This document shows positions 45,091 through 56,092 of a stretch of DNA of 64,000 bases, piece by piece. A program made the translations under genes and the position numbers. Source of the stretch: Sphingosinicella sp963974575 (lineage in GTDB: Bacteria > Pseudomonadota > Alphaproteobacteria > Sphingomonadales > Sphingomonadaceae); contig NZ_CAXBBQ010000007.1 of NCBI RefSeq assembly GCF_963974575.1, positions 62,001-126,000 on the forward strand, read 5' to 3'. How positions within the stretch are numbered: the stretch's first letter is position 1; the number at the start of each line of letters is the position of its first letter. The notes beneath the pieces were generated by a model. It did no database searches. It was not told where the DNA came from and saw only the letters and a list, made by a program, of their open reading frames with translations.

Positions 45091-45118
45091 AAAAAGCCCC
45101 CGACTCGGGGGCTTTTTT
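45091..45118 (+). terminator. Strong bidirectional terminator
   Basis: GCCCCCG/CGGGGGC with a 3-nt loop, flanked by AAAAA on the left and TTTTTT on the right. Confidence 0.9.
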
Positions 45119-45194
45119 ATTGCCGGTGATCCGCTTGGCTCTGTCTGAGGGCGTATGCGTTGCAGACAAGCAGGCAGAGGGATAGGTTGCGGAC

Positions 45195-46496
45195 ATGACA
45201 GACGCAGAACCGCCGCCGGCGCGCCGCCGTGCGATGAAGCCGCAGTCGCTGGAGCTTGGCGGGCGTCGACTTCACCCCTCTACGCTCATGATGGGCTACG
45301 GCTATGATCCGACGCTGTCTGAGGGTGCGCTGAAGCCGCCGATCTTCCTCACCTCCACCTATGTTTTCGAAAGCGCAGCGGACGGCAAGCGCTTCTTCGA
45401 AGGCATCATCGGGCGGCGTCCCGGTGGTGCAGAGGGCTTGGTCTACGGCCGGTTCAATGGTCCCGATCAGGAGATTCTGGAGGACCGGCTGGCGCTGTGG
45501 GAGGGCGCCGAGGACGCGCTCGTTTTCTCGACCGGCATGTCAGCCATTACCACGGCGCTGATGGCCTATGTGCGGCCGGGCGACATCATCGTGCACTCCG
45601 CGCCGCTCTATGCCGCGACCGAGAAGTTGATCGATGCCGTGATCGGCAAGTTCTCGGTCGGCTGGATGGACTTTCGTGCGTCGGCCAGCCACGAGGCGAT
45701 TGAGGAGACGCTGCGCGCGGCGAAGGCCAAGGGGCGCGTCTCGGTGATCTATCTCGAAAGCCCAGCGAACCCGACCAATGATCTCGTCGATATCGAGGCG
45801 GTGGCGGCGGCGCGCGATGCGGTGTTCGCGGAGGGCGAGACGCCGGTCATCATGTGTGACAACACCTTCCTCGGTCCTGTCTTTCAGGCACCGACGCGGC
45901 ATGGGGCGGACATCTCGCTTTATTCTCTCACCAAGTATGTGGGCGGGCATTCCGATCTGGTGGGCGGGGCGTGTATCGGGACCAAGGCTGCGCTCGCGCC
46001 GATCCTGGCGCTGCGCAATACCATCGGGACGATCACGGATCCGCACACGTCGTGGATGTTGCTGCGCAGCCTTGAGACGGTGCAGCTTCGGATGGAGCGG
46101 GCGGAGGCGAATGCGCGGACGCTTTGCGCCTTCTTGCGCGATCATCCGAAGATCGAGCGGGTGGGGTATCTCGGGTTCCTGGAACCGGGGAGTGCGCAGC
46201 GGGACATATACGACCGACACTGTACGGGGTCGGGTTCGACCTTCTCTGTGATCGTGAAGGGCGGGGAGGCGGAGGCGTTTCGGCTGCTCGACAATCTGAC
46301 GCTGGTGAAGCTGGCCGTCTCGCTCGGCGGGACGGAGAGCCTGGCGAGTCACCCGGCGGCGATGACGCATCTATCGGTGCCGGACGCGCGGAAGGCGGAG
46401 CTTGGGATCAGCGACAATCTGGTTCGGGTGTCGATCGGGGTTGAGCATGTAGACGATCTAGTCGCGGACTTCAGGCAAGCGCTGGAGGCTGTTTGA
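45195..46496 (+). CDS. Cys/Met-metabolism PLP-dependent enzyme
   Basis: 433 residues, cystathionine gamma-synthase-like fold. PLP lysine K247 in SLYSLTKYVGGHSD, D222 in IMCDNTF, and YGRFNGPDQ near 84. The sequence resembles the sphingomonad group called cystathionine gamma-synthase family protein, which may act as methionine gamma-lyase or cystathionine gamma-lyase; the exact reaction cannot be fixed by eye. The following HAD gene overlaps its stop. Confidence 0.88.
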   Translation: MTDAEPPPARRRAMKPQSLELGGRRLHPSTLMMGYGYDPTLSEGALKPPIFLTSTYVFESAADGKRFFEGIIGRRPGGAEGLVYGRFNGPDQEILEDRLALWEGAEDALVFSTGMSAITTALMAYVRPGDIIVHSAPLYAATEKLIDAVIGKFSVGWMDFRASASHEAIEETLRAAKAKGRVSVIYLESPANPTNDLVDIEAVAAARDAVFAEGETPVIMCDNTFLGPVFQAPTRHGADISLYSLTKYVGGHSDLVGGACIGTKAALAPILALRNTIGTITDPHTSWMLLRSLETVQLRMERAEANARTLCAFLRDHPKIERVGYLGFLEPGSAQRDIYDRHCTGSGSTFSVIVKGGEAEAFRLLDNLTLVKLAVSLGGTESLASHPAAMTHLSVPDARKAELGISDNLVRVSIGVEHVDDLVADFRQALEAV

Positions 46497-47161
46497 GCGA
46501 CCTAATACAGTATTCCGTTTTCGACATGGACAGGACGATCACGCGGGGCGGTTCCTATTCGCCTTGGCTGATCTACTGGGCGTGGCACGAAGCGCCGTGG
46601 CGGCTGCTTTTGCTGCCGCTGTCGCTGCTGGCGGGCGGGGCCTATGTCGCGGGTTTCGTCAGCCGGGGACGGCTGAAGGAGATCAACCACCGGCTGCTGA
46701 TGGGCCGGCGCGTGCCGATGGACCGGATCGCGCCGCGCGCCGAAGGCTTCGCGCGCTGGATGGTGCCGGGGCGCACGTTCCGCGGCGCGCAGGCGCGGAT
46801 CGACGCGGAGAAGGCGGAAGGCCGCACCGTGGTGATCGCGACGGCATCCTACACGTTCTATGTACACGCCATCGCGGCGCGGCTGGGCGTGGAGCACGTG
46901 GTGGGCACGAAATCGCACCGCGACGCTTCGGGCGCGGTGCTGGCGAAACTGGACGGCGAGAACTGCTACGACGGCGCGAAACGCGACATGGTGACGGCGG
47001 CGCTGCCGCCGCGCGAGACGCTGCACGTGCGCTTCTTTTCAGACCACCACAGCGACGCGCCGATGTTCGAATGGGCCGACGAAGGCTTTGCGATTAACCC
47101 GACACCGAAGCTGCGCGCGCTTGCGGAGGCGCGCGGCTGGCAGGTTATCGAATGGGAGTAG
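46493..47161 (+). CDS. HAD-IB family hydrolase (phosphoserine-phosphatase-like)
   Basis: 222 residues. Catalytic DxD is FDMDRT (D11, D13), ATASYTFYV holds motif II, and FFSDHHSDAPMFEWAD is motif IV. A hydrophobic stretch (about 34-58) may touch the membrane. No ATG precedes the catalytic motif; TTG 46493, within TTGA overlapping the previous stop and 4 nt after GGAGG, is the only reasonable start. Substrate unknown. Confidence 0.85.
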   Translation: MSDLIQYSVFDMDRTITRGGSYSPWLIYWAWHEAPWRLLLLPLSLLAGGAYVAGFVSRGRLKEINHRLLMGRRVPMDRIAPRAEGFARWMVPGRTFRGAQARIDAEKAEGRTVVIATASYTFYVHAIAARLGVEHVVGTKSHRDASGAVLAKLDGENCYDGAKRDMVTAALPPRETLHVRFFSDHHSDAPMFEWADEGFAINPTPKLRALAEARGWQVIEWE

Positions 47162-47182
47162 GGCGGGCCTGAAACCCGCCCT
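47160..47182. terminator. Hairpin between convergent genes
   Basis: AGGGCGGG / CCCGCCCT with a 7-nt loop fills the 30-bp gap between the HAD and acnA stops. No T-run on either side, so termination is plausible but not proven. Confidence 0.4.
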
Positions 47183-47191
47183 CTCGTATCC

Positions 47192-49873
<2,682 letters not shown>

Positions 49874-49991
49874 CTTCACGATCCCCTTGTCTTGCCATTC
49901 AGGCCCGGCCGTGCGCGCCTATTGCAGCGCAGCAACCGCCGGAGTCGGGGCTGCTTTAACGAAGGGGGAGCAGGTTGGGAAGGGGACGAAA

Positions 49992-50002
49992 GTCGGGGGT
50001 TG
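49992..50002 (+). repeat. Left arm of inverted repeat flanking the SIR2-like gene
   Basis: GTCGGGGGTTG here is the exact reverse complement of CAACCCCCGAC at 51247-51257. The AT-rich composition starts within 20-45 bp inside this arm. Confidence 0.45.
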
Positions 50003-50015
50003 GGTTGTCAAAATG

Positions 50016-50044
50016 TTGACTGGGCAAGGCTGGCTGTCGGTAAT
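50016..50044 (+). promoter_or_regulatory. Candidate promoter of the SIR2-like gene
   Basis: TTGACT and GGTAAT separated by 17 nt; predicted start near 50051 gives a leader of about 60 nt. Confidence 0.45.
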
Positions 50045-50112
50045 CACAAAAATATTAGATGCAATCACGAAGCAAAAAAATAGAATTCGTTACTTCATTG
50101 TTGGGGGCGCGA

Positions 50113-51162
50113 ATGTTCAGAGCAAAGACTGTTTTGGTTGTTGGGGCGGGTGCCAGCACGGAAGTTGGCCTGCCTATGGGGCATGACCTTCTAAAAAGAT
50201 TAGTAAAACTAACTCATATTACATTTGAGTATCATAGACAAAAAACAGGTGATCCAGAAATTGTGGAAGCTCTGAGAATTATTCTTAACGAAGGTCAAGA
50301 GGTGGAAATTATAAATCAGTACATTAAAGCCGGATGGCAACTTAGCGAGTCTTCAAAACAGGCGATATCTATAGATAACGTTATCGATGCTCTCGAAGAT
50401 GATAAAATTGAACTTATAGGAAAGCTTGGAATACTGCGATCTATTCATAAGGCCGAATTTGAAAGTCAAGCGTTTCGATGTGAATCACCCGATAAAGACG
50501 ACATAAATATAGAAAATTTTGAACAATCATGGTATAGTAGCTTAACAAAACTTTTAACAGAGGGCGTTAAAAGAAGTGATATTGGAAAAATATTTCAAAA
50601 CATAGAAATAATAAATTTTAATTATGACAGGTGTTTGGAGCATTATTTGCCTATATCATTGGGGAAATATTATGGTATTTCGCCAAATGATTTTCGTAGA
50701 ATAATGAATTCGCTTGTTATTCATAGGCCTTACGGGGTGGCCGGTCGGCTGCCTTGGCAGAAGGGCGATCTTCCAAGTGTGCCATTTGGACAATGTTCCC
50801 CCGCTCATCTTGCTCAGGTGGTCCAGCAAATCCGCACGTTTACTGAACGAGTAGAGGAGGGCGCCGTTTTATCAGAGATAAAGAAATCAATAAGTCAGTC
50901 AGATAGAATAATTTTTCTTGGATTTGCTTTCCATCGTCAAAATGTGCAAATATTGTCGCAAGAAGTCCAAGATCATACGGAAGTAGTGGCGACGGCATAC
51001 GGAATATCAAAGAGTGATAAATTTGTTATAGCAAACGAATTGTCAAAGGCGTTCAATTTTCAAGGAAACTTTAATGAACATAGAATAGATCTTGCAGATA
51101 TGACGTGCCATCAGTTCTTTAAGGAGTATTGGCTTACACTGACGGCCGGTGTTCAAATGTAG
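50113..51162 (+). CDS. SIR2-like (sirtuin-fold) protein, possible defence NADase
   Basis: 349 residues from ATG 50113. Nucleotide-binding GAGAS at 11-15 (VLVVGAGASTEVGLP), SIDNVIDAL near 87, FNYDR with N170 and D172, a candidate catalytic H204 in VIHRPYG, and IIFLGFAFHRQN near 266, the block that reads GYSxxD in relatives. This pattern is that of stand-alone SIR2-like proteins, several of which are NAD-degrading antiphage effectors; no second domain or partner gene is present. The gene is far more AT-rich than its neighbours, with a higher-GC patch near 50730-50880, pointing to horizontal transfer. Confidence 0.7.
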   Translation: MFRAKTVLVVGAGASTEVGLPMGHDLLKRLVKLTHITFEYHRQKTGDPEIVEALRIILNEGQEVEIINQYIKAGWQLSESSKQAISIDNVIDALEDDKIELIGKLGILRSIHKAEFESQAFRCESPDKDDINIENFEQSWYSSLTKLLTEGVKRSDIGKIFQNIEIINFNYDRCLEHYLPISLGKYYGISPNDFRRIMNSLVIHRPYGVAGRLPWQKGDLPSVPFGQCSPAHLAQVVQQIRTFTERVEEGAVLSEIKKSISQSDRIIFLGFAFHRQNVQILSQEVQDHTEVVATAYGISKSDKFVIANELSKAFNFQGNFNEHRIDLADMTCHQFFKEYWLTLTAGVQM

Positions 51163-51246
51163 CCCCCGCCGGGGGGAGGCATGCCGGATGCGCGCCTCTG
51201 CTGTGGTTTTCGTTTTAAGTAGGCGCCTGCCGAACCGAGCACCCCT

Positions 51247-51257
51247 CAACCCCCGAC
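51247..51257 (-). repeat. Right arm of inverted repeat flanking the SIR2-like gene
   Basis: CAACCCCCGAC pairs with the arm at 49992-50002. It ends 1 bp before the -35 element of the cold-shock promoter. Confidence 0.45.
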
Positions 51258-51258
51258 A

Positions 51259-51287
51259 TTGTAAATTAACCCCACATGCGCTATATA
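51259..51287 (+). promoter_or_regulatory. Promoter of the cold-shock gene, long leader
   Basis: TTGTAA and TATATA separated by 17 nt predict a start near 51294 and a leader of about 120 nt. Long structured leaders are usual for csp genes, where they control translation at low temperature. Confidence 0.6.
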
Positions 51288-51413
51288 GGTCTCGCTGACG
51301 TTGCGCGCGACGGATTGCGGCGCTCCGGCACCCCTTTTCAGAACACCGGCCTCTCGGCACCCGCCGCCATGTGGTGCGCGGGTACGATCACGATTTGAAT
51401 ACTGAGACATAAT

Positions 51414-51620
51414 ATGCCTATCGGCACCGTAAAATTCTTCAACGCCCAGAAGGGCTATGGCTTCATCGCGCCCGAAGGCTCCGGCGAAGACGCGTTCGTC
51501 CACATCACCGCCGTTCAGATGGCGGGCATGGAGACGCTCGATAAGGACCAGCGCGTCAGCTATGAGCTGGAGCGCGATCAGCGCGGCCGCACGAGTGCGG
51601 TCAGCCTGAAAGCTGCCTGA
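51414..51620 (+). CDS. Cold-shock protein, CspA family
   Basis: 68 residues, one OB-fold. RNP1 is KGYGFIAP and RNP2 is DAFVHITAV. Binds single-stranded RNA or DNA and acts as RNA chaperone. The C-terminal ERDQRGRTSAVSLKAA matches alphaproteobacterial Csp. Confidence 0.95.
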   Translation: MPIGTVKFFNAQKGYGFIAPEGSGEDAFVHITAVQMAGMETLDKDQRVSYELERDQRGRTSAVSLKAA

Positions 51621-51703
51621 CCGGCGCTTTCACGGGTTCGGGAGGCCTGGCGATAGTCGCCGGGCCGCCCCACGACTGCGAAGCGAACACGCTTCACAAA
51701 AAC

Positions 51704-51895
51704 ATGACGCCGCGATTGGCGCGGCCAAGACAAATGACAGATATGCAAACATACATGACAAACGGACGCCGGAACCCGGCGCGCCGTACAGCTTCCTCTT
51801 TGCCGAAAACGGCGCCCCCCACGGGCGCGCGGCGCGAACCCTCCGGGCTGACGCGCCAGCAACTTCGGCAGATCGTTTATGACCTGATCGGCTAA
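51704..51895 (+). CDS. Small basic protein of unknown function
   Basis: 63 residues. The N-terminal 45 residues are basic, proline-rich and probably disordered; the end, GLTRQQLRQIVYDLIG, is a short amphipathic helix of a kind seen in small alphaproteobacterial proteins. Internal ATGs at 51734 or 51755 could be the real start. A GAAGCG/CGCTTC hairpin lies upstream. Not recognised further. Confidence 0.45.
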   Translation: MTPRLARPRQMTDMQTYMTNGRRNPARRTASSLPKTAPPTGARREPSGLTRQQLRQIVYDLIG

Positions 51896-51925
51896 GCGCC
51901 GATCTTCCAGCGAAAGGGCTCCTGC

Positions 51926-52150
51926 ATGAAGGACCAGACGGAATTCTATCAGGAGCGCATCGCGAGTTCTCAGCGTGCCATCACCGAGGCCGTGCTGATG
52001 AACGTGAAGCAGCAGGCGATCCTGGCGCGCGACCGCTGGATCGAACTCGCGCGGCAGCACACCAAGAACCTGCTGGAAGGCGAAAAGGTGCGAACCGCCA
52101 AGCTCGCCCGCGACGCGGAACGCGAGCTGGCGGCCGCCACCGGAAAATGA
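51926..52150 (+). CDS. Small coiled-coil protein
   Basis: 74 residues, almost entirely helical and charged (EFYQERIASSQRAITEA, NVKQQAILARDRWIELARQ). Resembles short sphingomonad proteins that begin with FYRxRA and have WxxMA in the middle; function unknown. It overlaps the next gene by ATGA, a good sign that both are real. Confidence 0.65.
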   Translation: MKDQTEFYQERIASSQRAITEAVLMNVKQQAILARDRWIELARQHTKNLLEGEKVRTAKLARDAERELAAATGK

Positions 52151-52404
52151 CGGCGACCGAACGCCGGACACTGGCCTTCGCAAGCGCCTTCACCATAAGC
52201 GGGATCGACGGCACGCTGCCCGCGGGCGAATATCAGGTGGAGCTGGACACGGTTCCTTCCGCAGACGGCGGAGACCCCAAGGGCGTTTCCGCCTTTCTTT
52301 ACGTGCGTCGCGGGGGGAAGGCCTATGCCTTCGAAGTCGACGCTGAAGAGCTCGACCGTATCCACAAGGCCGACCAGCAGAAAACCGCAAACCGGCCGAA
52401 ATAA
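52147..52404 (+). CDS. Small protein with PAGxYxVE domain
   Basis: 85 residues. AFTISGIDGTLPAGEYQVELDT resembles a short beta domain found in many alphaproteobacterial hypothetical proteins (F.L.G.D...PAG.Y.VE). Coupled to the gene before it by a 4-bp overlap. Function unknown. Confidence 0.65.
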   Translation: MTATERRTLAFASAFTISGIDGTLPAGEYQVELDTVPSADGGDPKGVSAFLYVRRGGKAYAFEVDAEELDRIHKADQQKTANRPK

Positions 52405-52538
52405 CGGGCCAGATCCCCAAATGGCGTTCGCCGCCAACCCGAAAATATGCTAGGAGTCGTTATCACTCGATTTCTGGCCGCAAGCGTCTCGTGACTGGGG
52501 GACTTCGTGCTCCCGCTTGCTCATCCAGGAGAAATCGT

Positions 52539-52868
52539 GTGCTCAAAAATACAAATCGCGAAACGCTTTCGCTGGCTTCATTCAGGGGCAGCGAACCGGA
52601 TAACGACGACGCGGACGAAATCTATTCGGACCTGCGGCTGAACCTCGCGCCCGTCTGCTATTTCGAAGTGTATTGCGGGGAAGAGAAAAGACTCACCTCC
52701 ACGATCCATTGCGGCGGAGACTGGCGCTGGCGCTTCTGCGCACCCAGCGGGACGACGCTGGCGCAGGCCGGCGGGTATCGCAGCGAGATCGAATGCCGCG
52801 CCGCCGTGGACACACTCCGCTCCCGCGCCGCGGGCGCCAGGATCCGCGACGCCCTGCAATACGCCTGA
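52539..52868 (+). CDS. DUF1508 (YegP-like) protein
   Basis: 109 residues with a GTG start at 52539, supported by AGGAG 7 nt upstream; a longer frame from 52491 lacks a ribosome site. The YegP-like segment is GDWRWRFCAPSGTTLAQ followed by GGYRSEIECRAAVDTLR. The N-terminal 40 residues are acidic. A second DUF1508 protein is encoded at 57831. Function unknown. Confidence 0.7.
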   Translation: MLKNTNRETLSLASFRGSEPDNDDADEIYSDLRLNLAPVCYFEVYCGEEKRLTSTIHCGGDWRWRFCAPSGTTLAQAGGYRSEIECRAAVDTLRSRAAGARIRDALQYA

Positions 52869-52895
52869 CCGGTCGCCACGCTTGAAGGGAAATCC

Positions 52896-53177
52896 ATGGA
52901 CCTGAACCGACTCCTCCGCCAGGAACAGATCGCCATCATGCGACGCGACGCCGCCAGCGAACCGCGCCTGCTCGCACGGTACGAATCGGAAATTCACCGG
53001 CTGGCGCGCAGGCTCGATACCCACGCCTACCCGCACCGCCACTTCCCGGATCGCCGCCAGCGCCCCAGCGCGGCGAAACTCTCGCTGATGCGCTGGGACG
53101 ACGATGGCGGGGCGATCGTCGCGAAGCCTCGGAAGGCATTTGCCAATCAGGTTCGCTCGGATAAGATCGGGACATAA
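52896..53177 (+). CDS. Small protein of unknown function
   Basis: 93 residues, Arg-rich. The helix DLNRLLRQEQIAIMRRDAA near the start resembles short sphingomonad proteins beginning DLNRLFxxHQ. GAAGGGAAATCC precedes the ATG. No known domain; 27 bp after the DUF1508 gene and possibly co-transcribed. Confidence 0.6.
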   Translation: MDLNRLLRQEQIAIMRRDAASEPRLLARYESEIHRLARRLDTHAYPHRHFPDRRQRPSAAKLSLMRWDDDGGAIVAKPRKAFANQVRSDKIGT

Positions 53178-53242
53178 AGCGCCCGAAGGGAGAATAGTGC
53201 CGCTGGCGCACGCCCCTTCGTTCAGCAGGAGGGCTCCCGGTC

Positions 53243-55312
53243 ATGCGCGTCTCGACTTTCGTTTCCCGTTTCATGCTTGCCGGCGCGGCACTGGCCGCAG
53301 CGTCTGCCGCCTCCGCCGCTGACGATACGGCGTTCCTCGCTTTCCCCATGGCGACCGAAATCAGCGCATCGCGCGCGGGTGCTTTCGCGTGGACCGTGCA
53401 GCAGGGCGACAAGACGCAGCTCTTCGCCGCGCGCGGCCCCGGCTTCAAGCGCGCGGCGCTCCACACGCAAAGCGATGTGGACGGCACGCCGATCACCGGC
53501 GTCCAGATCTCTCCCGACGGCGCTTGGGTTGCCTTCACGACCGGCTTCGCGGCGGGCGGGTATAACCCTGCCAGCCTGCTGACCCCGCCGAAGGCGACGC
53601 TGTGGCTCGTCTCCAGCGCGGGCGGCGCGGCGCCGGTGAAGATCGGCGAGGGCGCCTCGCCGGAGTTCACGCCGGACGGGTCGCGGCTCGTCTACCGGAA
53701 CGGCGCGGACCTGTGGGCCGTGGCCGTGGGCGCTGCTGATGCGAAACCGGAGATGCTTGTGCGCGGCGGCGCGGCCTTGGCGCAGCGCGCGTGGGCGGCG
53801 GACGGGAAGAGCTTCTTCTTCGTGCAGGATCGCGGCGGCTGGTCGTTCCTCGGCCGCCATACGCTCGGCAACGACCGTGTGGAGTGGCTGGTGACAGGGG
53901 CGGATCGGCTGAGCCACCCCGTGCTTTCGCCCGACGGCAAGACGGTCGCGTACCTGCGCTGGCCGGGGCGCGAGCACACGGTGACCTACGACAATCTCGA
54001 AAACCAGCCGGTCGCCGTGGAGACGGTGGCAGTGAGCGGCGGCAAGGCCAAGACGCTGTGGCAATCGGGGCCGCGCGGCGGCTCCTACATCTCTGACGAC
54101 GACGAGGGGCTGCTGCGCTGGTCCGACAGCAAGACCGTGGTGTTCCGCGCCGAGGAAGACGGCTGGGCGCGGCTCTATGCGGCGAGCGGCGGCAAGGTGC
54201 GGGCGCTGACGGGCGAGAAATGCGAGGTCGCGGAGAGCGAGCTTGCCGCGCCCGATACGCTGTTCGTGATCCACAACTGTCGCGATCTCGATACGCGCCA
54301 GGCCTCGCTCATCACCGTTTCCAGCGGGCGCGAACGCGCCGTGGAGACGAAGGACGTCGTACTGGCGCTGGCGAGCGCGGCGGGTGACGGGCGGCATGTC
54401 GCGGTGACGGGCGCGGGGGCGGACGCTTCCGCGATGCTGCGGATCGTGGACAGCGCGACGGGCAAGGTGGCCTATGCGGAGACGCCCGCGGATTACGGCT
54501 ATCGCCACAGCTTCACCGCACCCGCGCCGCAGCAGGTGCGCCTTACCGCATCGGACGGAGAGAGCGTGCCGGGGCAGCTGTTCCTGCCGAAAGGCAAGGG
54601 GCCGCACCCGGCGCTCGTCTACGTGCACGGCGGGCCGACACGGCAGATGTTCCCGGCGTTCCACTTCAGCGGATATTACGCGAACGACTATGCGATGAAC
54701 CGGCGGCTCGCGGAGATGGGCTATGTCGTGCTCGCGCTCAACTACCGCTCGGGCGTTGGCTACGGGCGCGATTTCCGCGAGGCGCCGGGGCGGGCGTGGC
54801 GCAAGGCGTCCGAATATAATGACGTGCTCGGCGCGGGGCGCTGGCTCGCCGCGCGCGCCGACGTGGCCCCCAACCGCATCGGCATCTGGGGCGGCTCCTA
54901 TGGCGGGCTGCTCACCGGACACGCGCTGGCGCGCAATTCGGATGTGTTCGCGGCGGGCTCCGCGATCCACGGCGTGTTCGACTGGAGCTGGCCCTCGCCG
55001 GTGCCCGGACACCTCAACCCCAGCAAATTCTTCGGCGTCGGCGAGGCGGACAAGGCGGCGGCGCTCGCGGCCTCGCCGCTCGGCGCGGTGGCGGGCTGGC
55101 GCTCGCCGGTGCTGCTGTTCAGCGGTGACAACGATATGAACGTCGACGTGCGCGAGACGGTCGACCTCGCGCAGAAGTTGCGACGGCAGGGTGTCGACGT
55201 GCGCACGGTGCTTCTGCCAGGCGAATCCCACGGGCTGATCCGCTTCTCGGCATGGCAGCAGCTGTGGCACGATCAATCGGCGTTCTTTTCGGAAACGCTC
55301 GGCCAGCGCTGA
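53243..55312 (+). CDS. Exported prolyl-oligopeptidase family peptidase (S9)
   Basis: 689 residues. Signal peptide (about 1-26, ending SAASA), a beta-propeller-like N-terminal region (about 40-400), then the alpha/beta hydrolase domain with nucleophile S552 in IWGGSYGGLLTG, aspartate in FSGDNDMNVD and histidine in GESHGLIRF. It resembles dipeptidyl aminopeptidase/acylaminoacyl peptidase. GCAGGAGG precedes the ATG. Acts on peptides in the periplasm. Confidence 0.92.
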   Translation: MRVSTFVSRFMLAGAALAAASAASAADDTAFLAFPMATEISASRAGAFAWTVQQGDKTQLFAARGPGFKRAALHTQSDVDGTPITGVQISPDGAWVAFTTGFAAGGYNPASLLTPPKATLWLVSSAGGAAPVKIGEGASPEFTPDGSRLVYRNGADLWAVAVGAADAKPEMLVRGGAALAQRAWAADGKSFFFVQDRGGWSFLGRHTLGNDRVEWLVTGADRLSHPVLSPDGKTVAYLRWPGREHTVTYDNLENQPVAVETVAVSGGKAKTLWQSGPRGGSYISDDDEGLLRWSDSKTVVFRAEEDGWARLYAASGGKVRALTGEKCEVAESELAAPDTLFVIHNCRDLDTRQASLITVSSGRERAVETKDVVLALASAAGDGRHVAVTGAGADASAMLRIVDSATGKVAYAETPADYGYRHSFTAPAPQQVRLTASDGESVPGQLFLPKGKGPHPALVYVHGGPTRQMFPAFHFSGYYANDYAMNRRLAEMGYVVLALNYRSGVGYGRDFREAPGRAWRKASEYNDVLGAGRWLAARADVAPNRIGIWGGSYGGLLTGHALARNSDVFAAGSAIHGVFDWSWPSPVPGHLNPSKFFGVGEADKAAALAASPLGAVAGWRSPVLLFSGDNDMNVDVRETVDLAQKLRRQGVDVRTVLLPGESHGLIRFSAWQQLWHDQSAFFSETLGQR

Positions 55313-55333
55313 GTATTGTTACGAAGCCGCACT

Positions 55334-55456
55334 GTTAACCATAAGTATTTTGAATTTATTCAGGAACATGAACGGTAAAGCGTCGGTGTGATTTACAAGG
55401 GGAAGGCGCGTTAATCATTAAGATGGCGGAACTCCGCAACTGGCACGGTTCTTGAG
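55334..55456 (+). promoter_or_regulatory. Control region of PEP-CTERM gene 2 with sigma-54 promoter
   Basis: TGGCACG-GTTC-TTGAG (55441-55456) matches the sigma-54 consensus except the last part of TTGCW; predicted start near 55468, 25 nt before the gene. Further upstream are GTTAACCAT (55334-55342) and ATTTACA (55391-55397), the latter also found upstream of PEP-CTERM gene 1 (minus strand, 32274-32280). Confidence 0.6.
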
Positions 55457-55492
55457 TCTTCGACTTCGAGATCTGAGACAGGAGTACCGAAC

Positions 55493-56023
55493 ATGAAACG
55501 CGCTTTCTTCCTTTCCGCCGCCGCCATGCTGATCGCGGGCAGCGCGAATGCCGCGCCGGTAAGCTTCAACTTCGAACAGGACTACGGCGCGGGCGCTAGC
55601 GTCAGCGGCAGCTTTTCGGGCGAAGACCTGAACCTCGACGGCGTCCTGACCGCGAACGAACTCACAGGCTTTTCGGCCTTCTGGAGCGGCGGCAGCGATG
55701 CGTGGAACCCGGAAAGCTTCGCACTCGGCGGCATCGACAGCTTCGTCTATGACTTCGGCGACTATCTGACCGAAGTTGTGGTGTTCGGCACGGACGGCGC
55801 GGACTGGGTGCTGAACGAATATTACACGGGCGTCGAGGATCGCTTCTCGGGTGTCGCCGAAACGTGGAACGCGGTGCGCGTGTGGGCCGCGGCGGTTCCC
55901 AAAATCGTGGCGGCGCTGCCGATCATCGAAACGTCGACCGCGGACGTGCCGGAACCGGCGGCGCTCGCGCTGTTCGGGCTCGGCCTCGCCGGGGTCGCGC
56001 TCGGCCGCCGACGCCGCACGTAA
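55493..56023 (+). CDS. PEP-CTERM sorting-domain protein
   Basis: 176 residues. Signal peptide (about 1-20, ending ANA), an acidic middle with LNLDGVLTANELTGF (resembling an EF-hand-like loop), and C-terminal VPEPAALALFGLGLAG followed by RRRR, the exosortase sorting signal. GACAGGAG is the ribosome site. Function unknown; secreted or surface-bound. Confidence 0.9.
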   Translation: MKRAFFLSAAAMLIAGSANAAPVSFNFEQDYGAGASVSGSFSGEDLNLDGVLTANELTGFSAFWSGGSDAWNPESFALGGIDSFVYDFGDYLTEVVVFGTDGADWVLNEYYTGVEDRFSGVAETWNAVRVWAAAVPKIVAALPIIETSTADVPEPAALALFGLGLAGVALGRRRRT

Positions 56024-56092
56024 TCGATGCAGAATCGCAACGACCTCTCCGCTGTGATACACTCCCGAAAAAGGGAAAACGGAGGGGTCGTA

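Noticed and set aside
44883..45185. 100-codon frame overlapping the 26-codon gene
   Set aside because: It runs through the strong terminator at 45091-45118 and has no ribosome site; the short frame ends before the terminator and has one.
53222..55276. 684-codon open frame opposite the S9 peptidase gene
   Set aside because: Lies exactly antisense to a gene with full catalytic motifs and a signal peptide; composition is that of a shadow frame.
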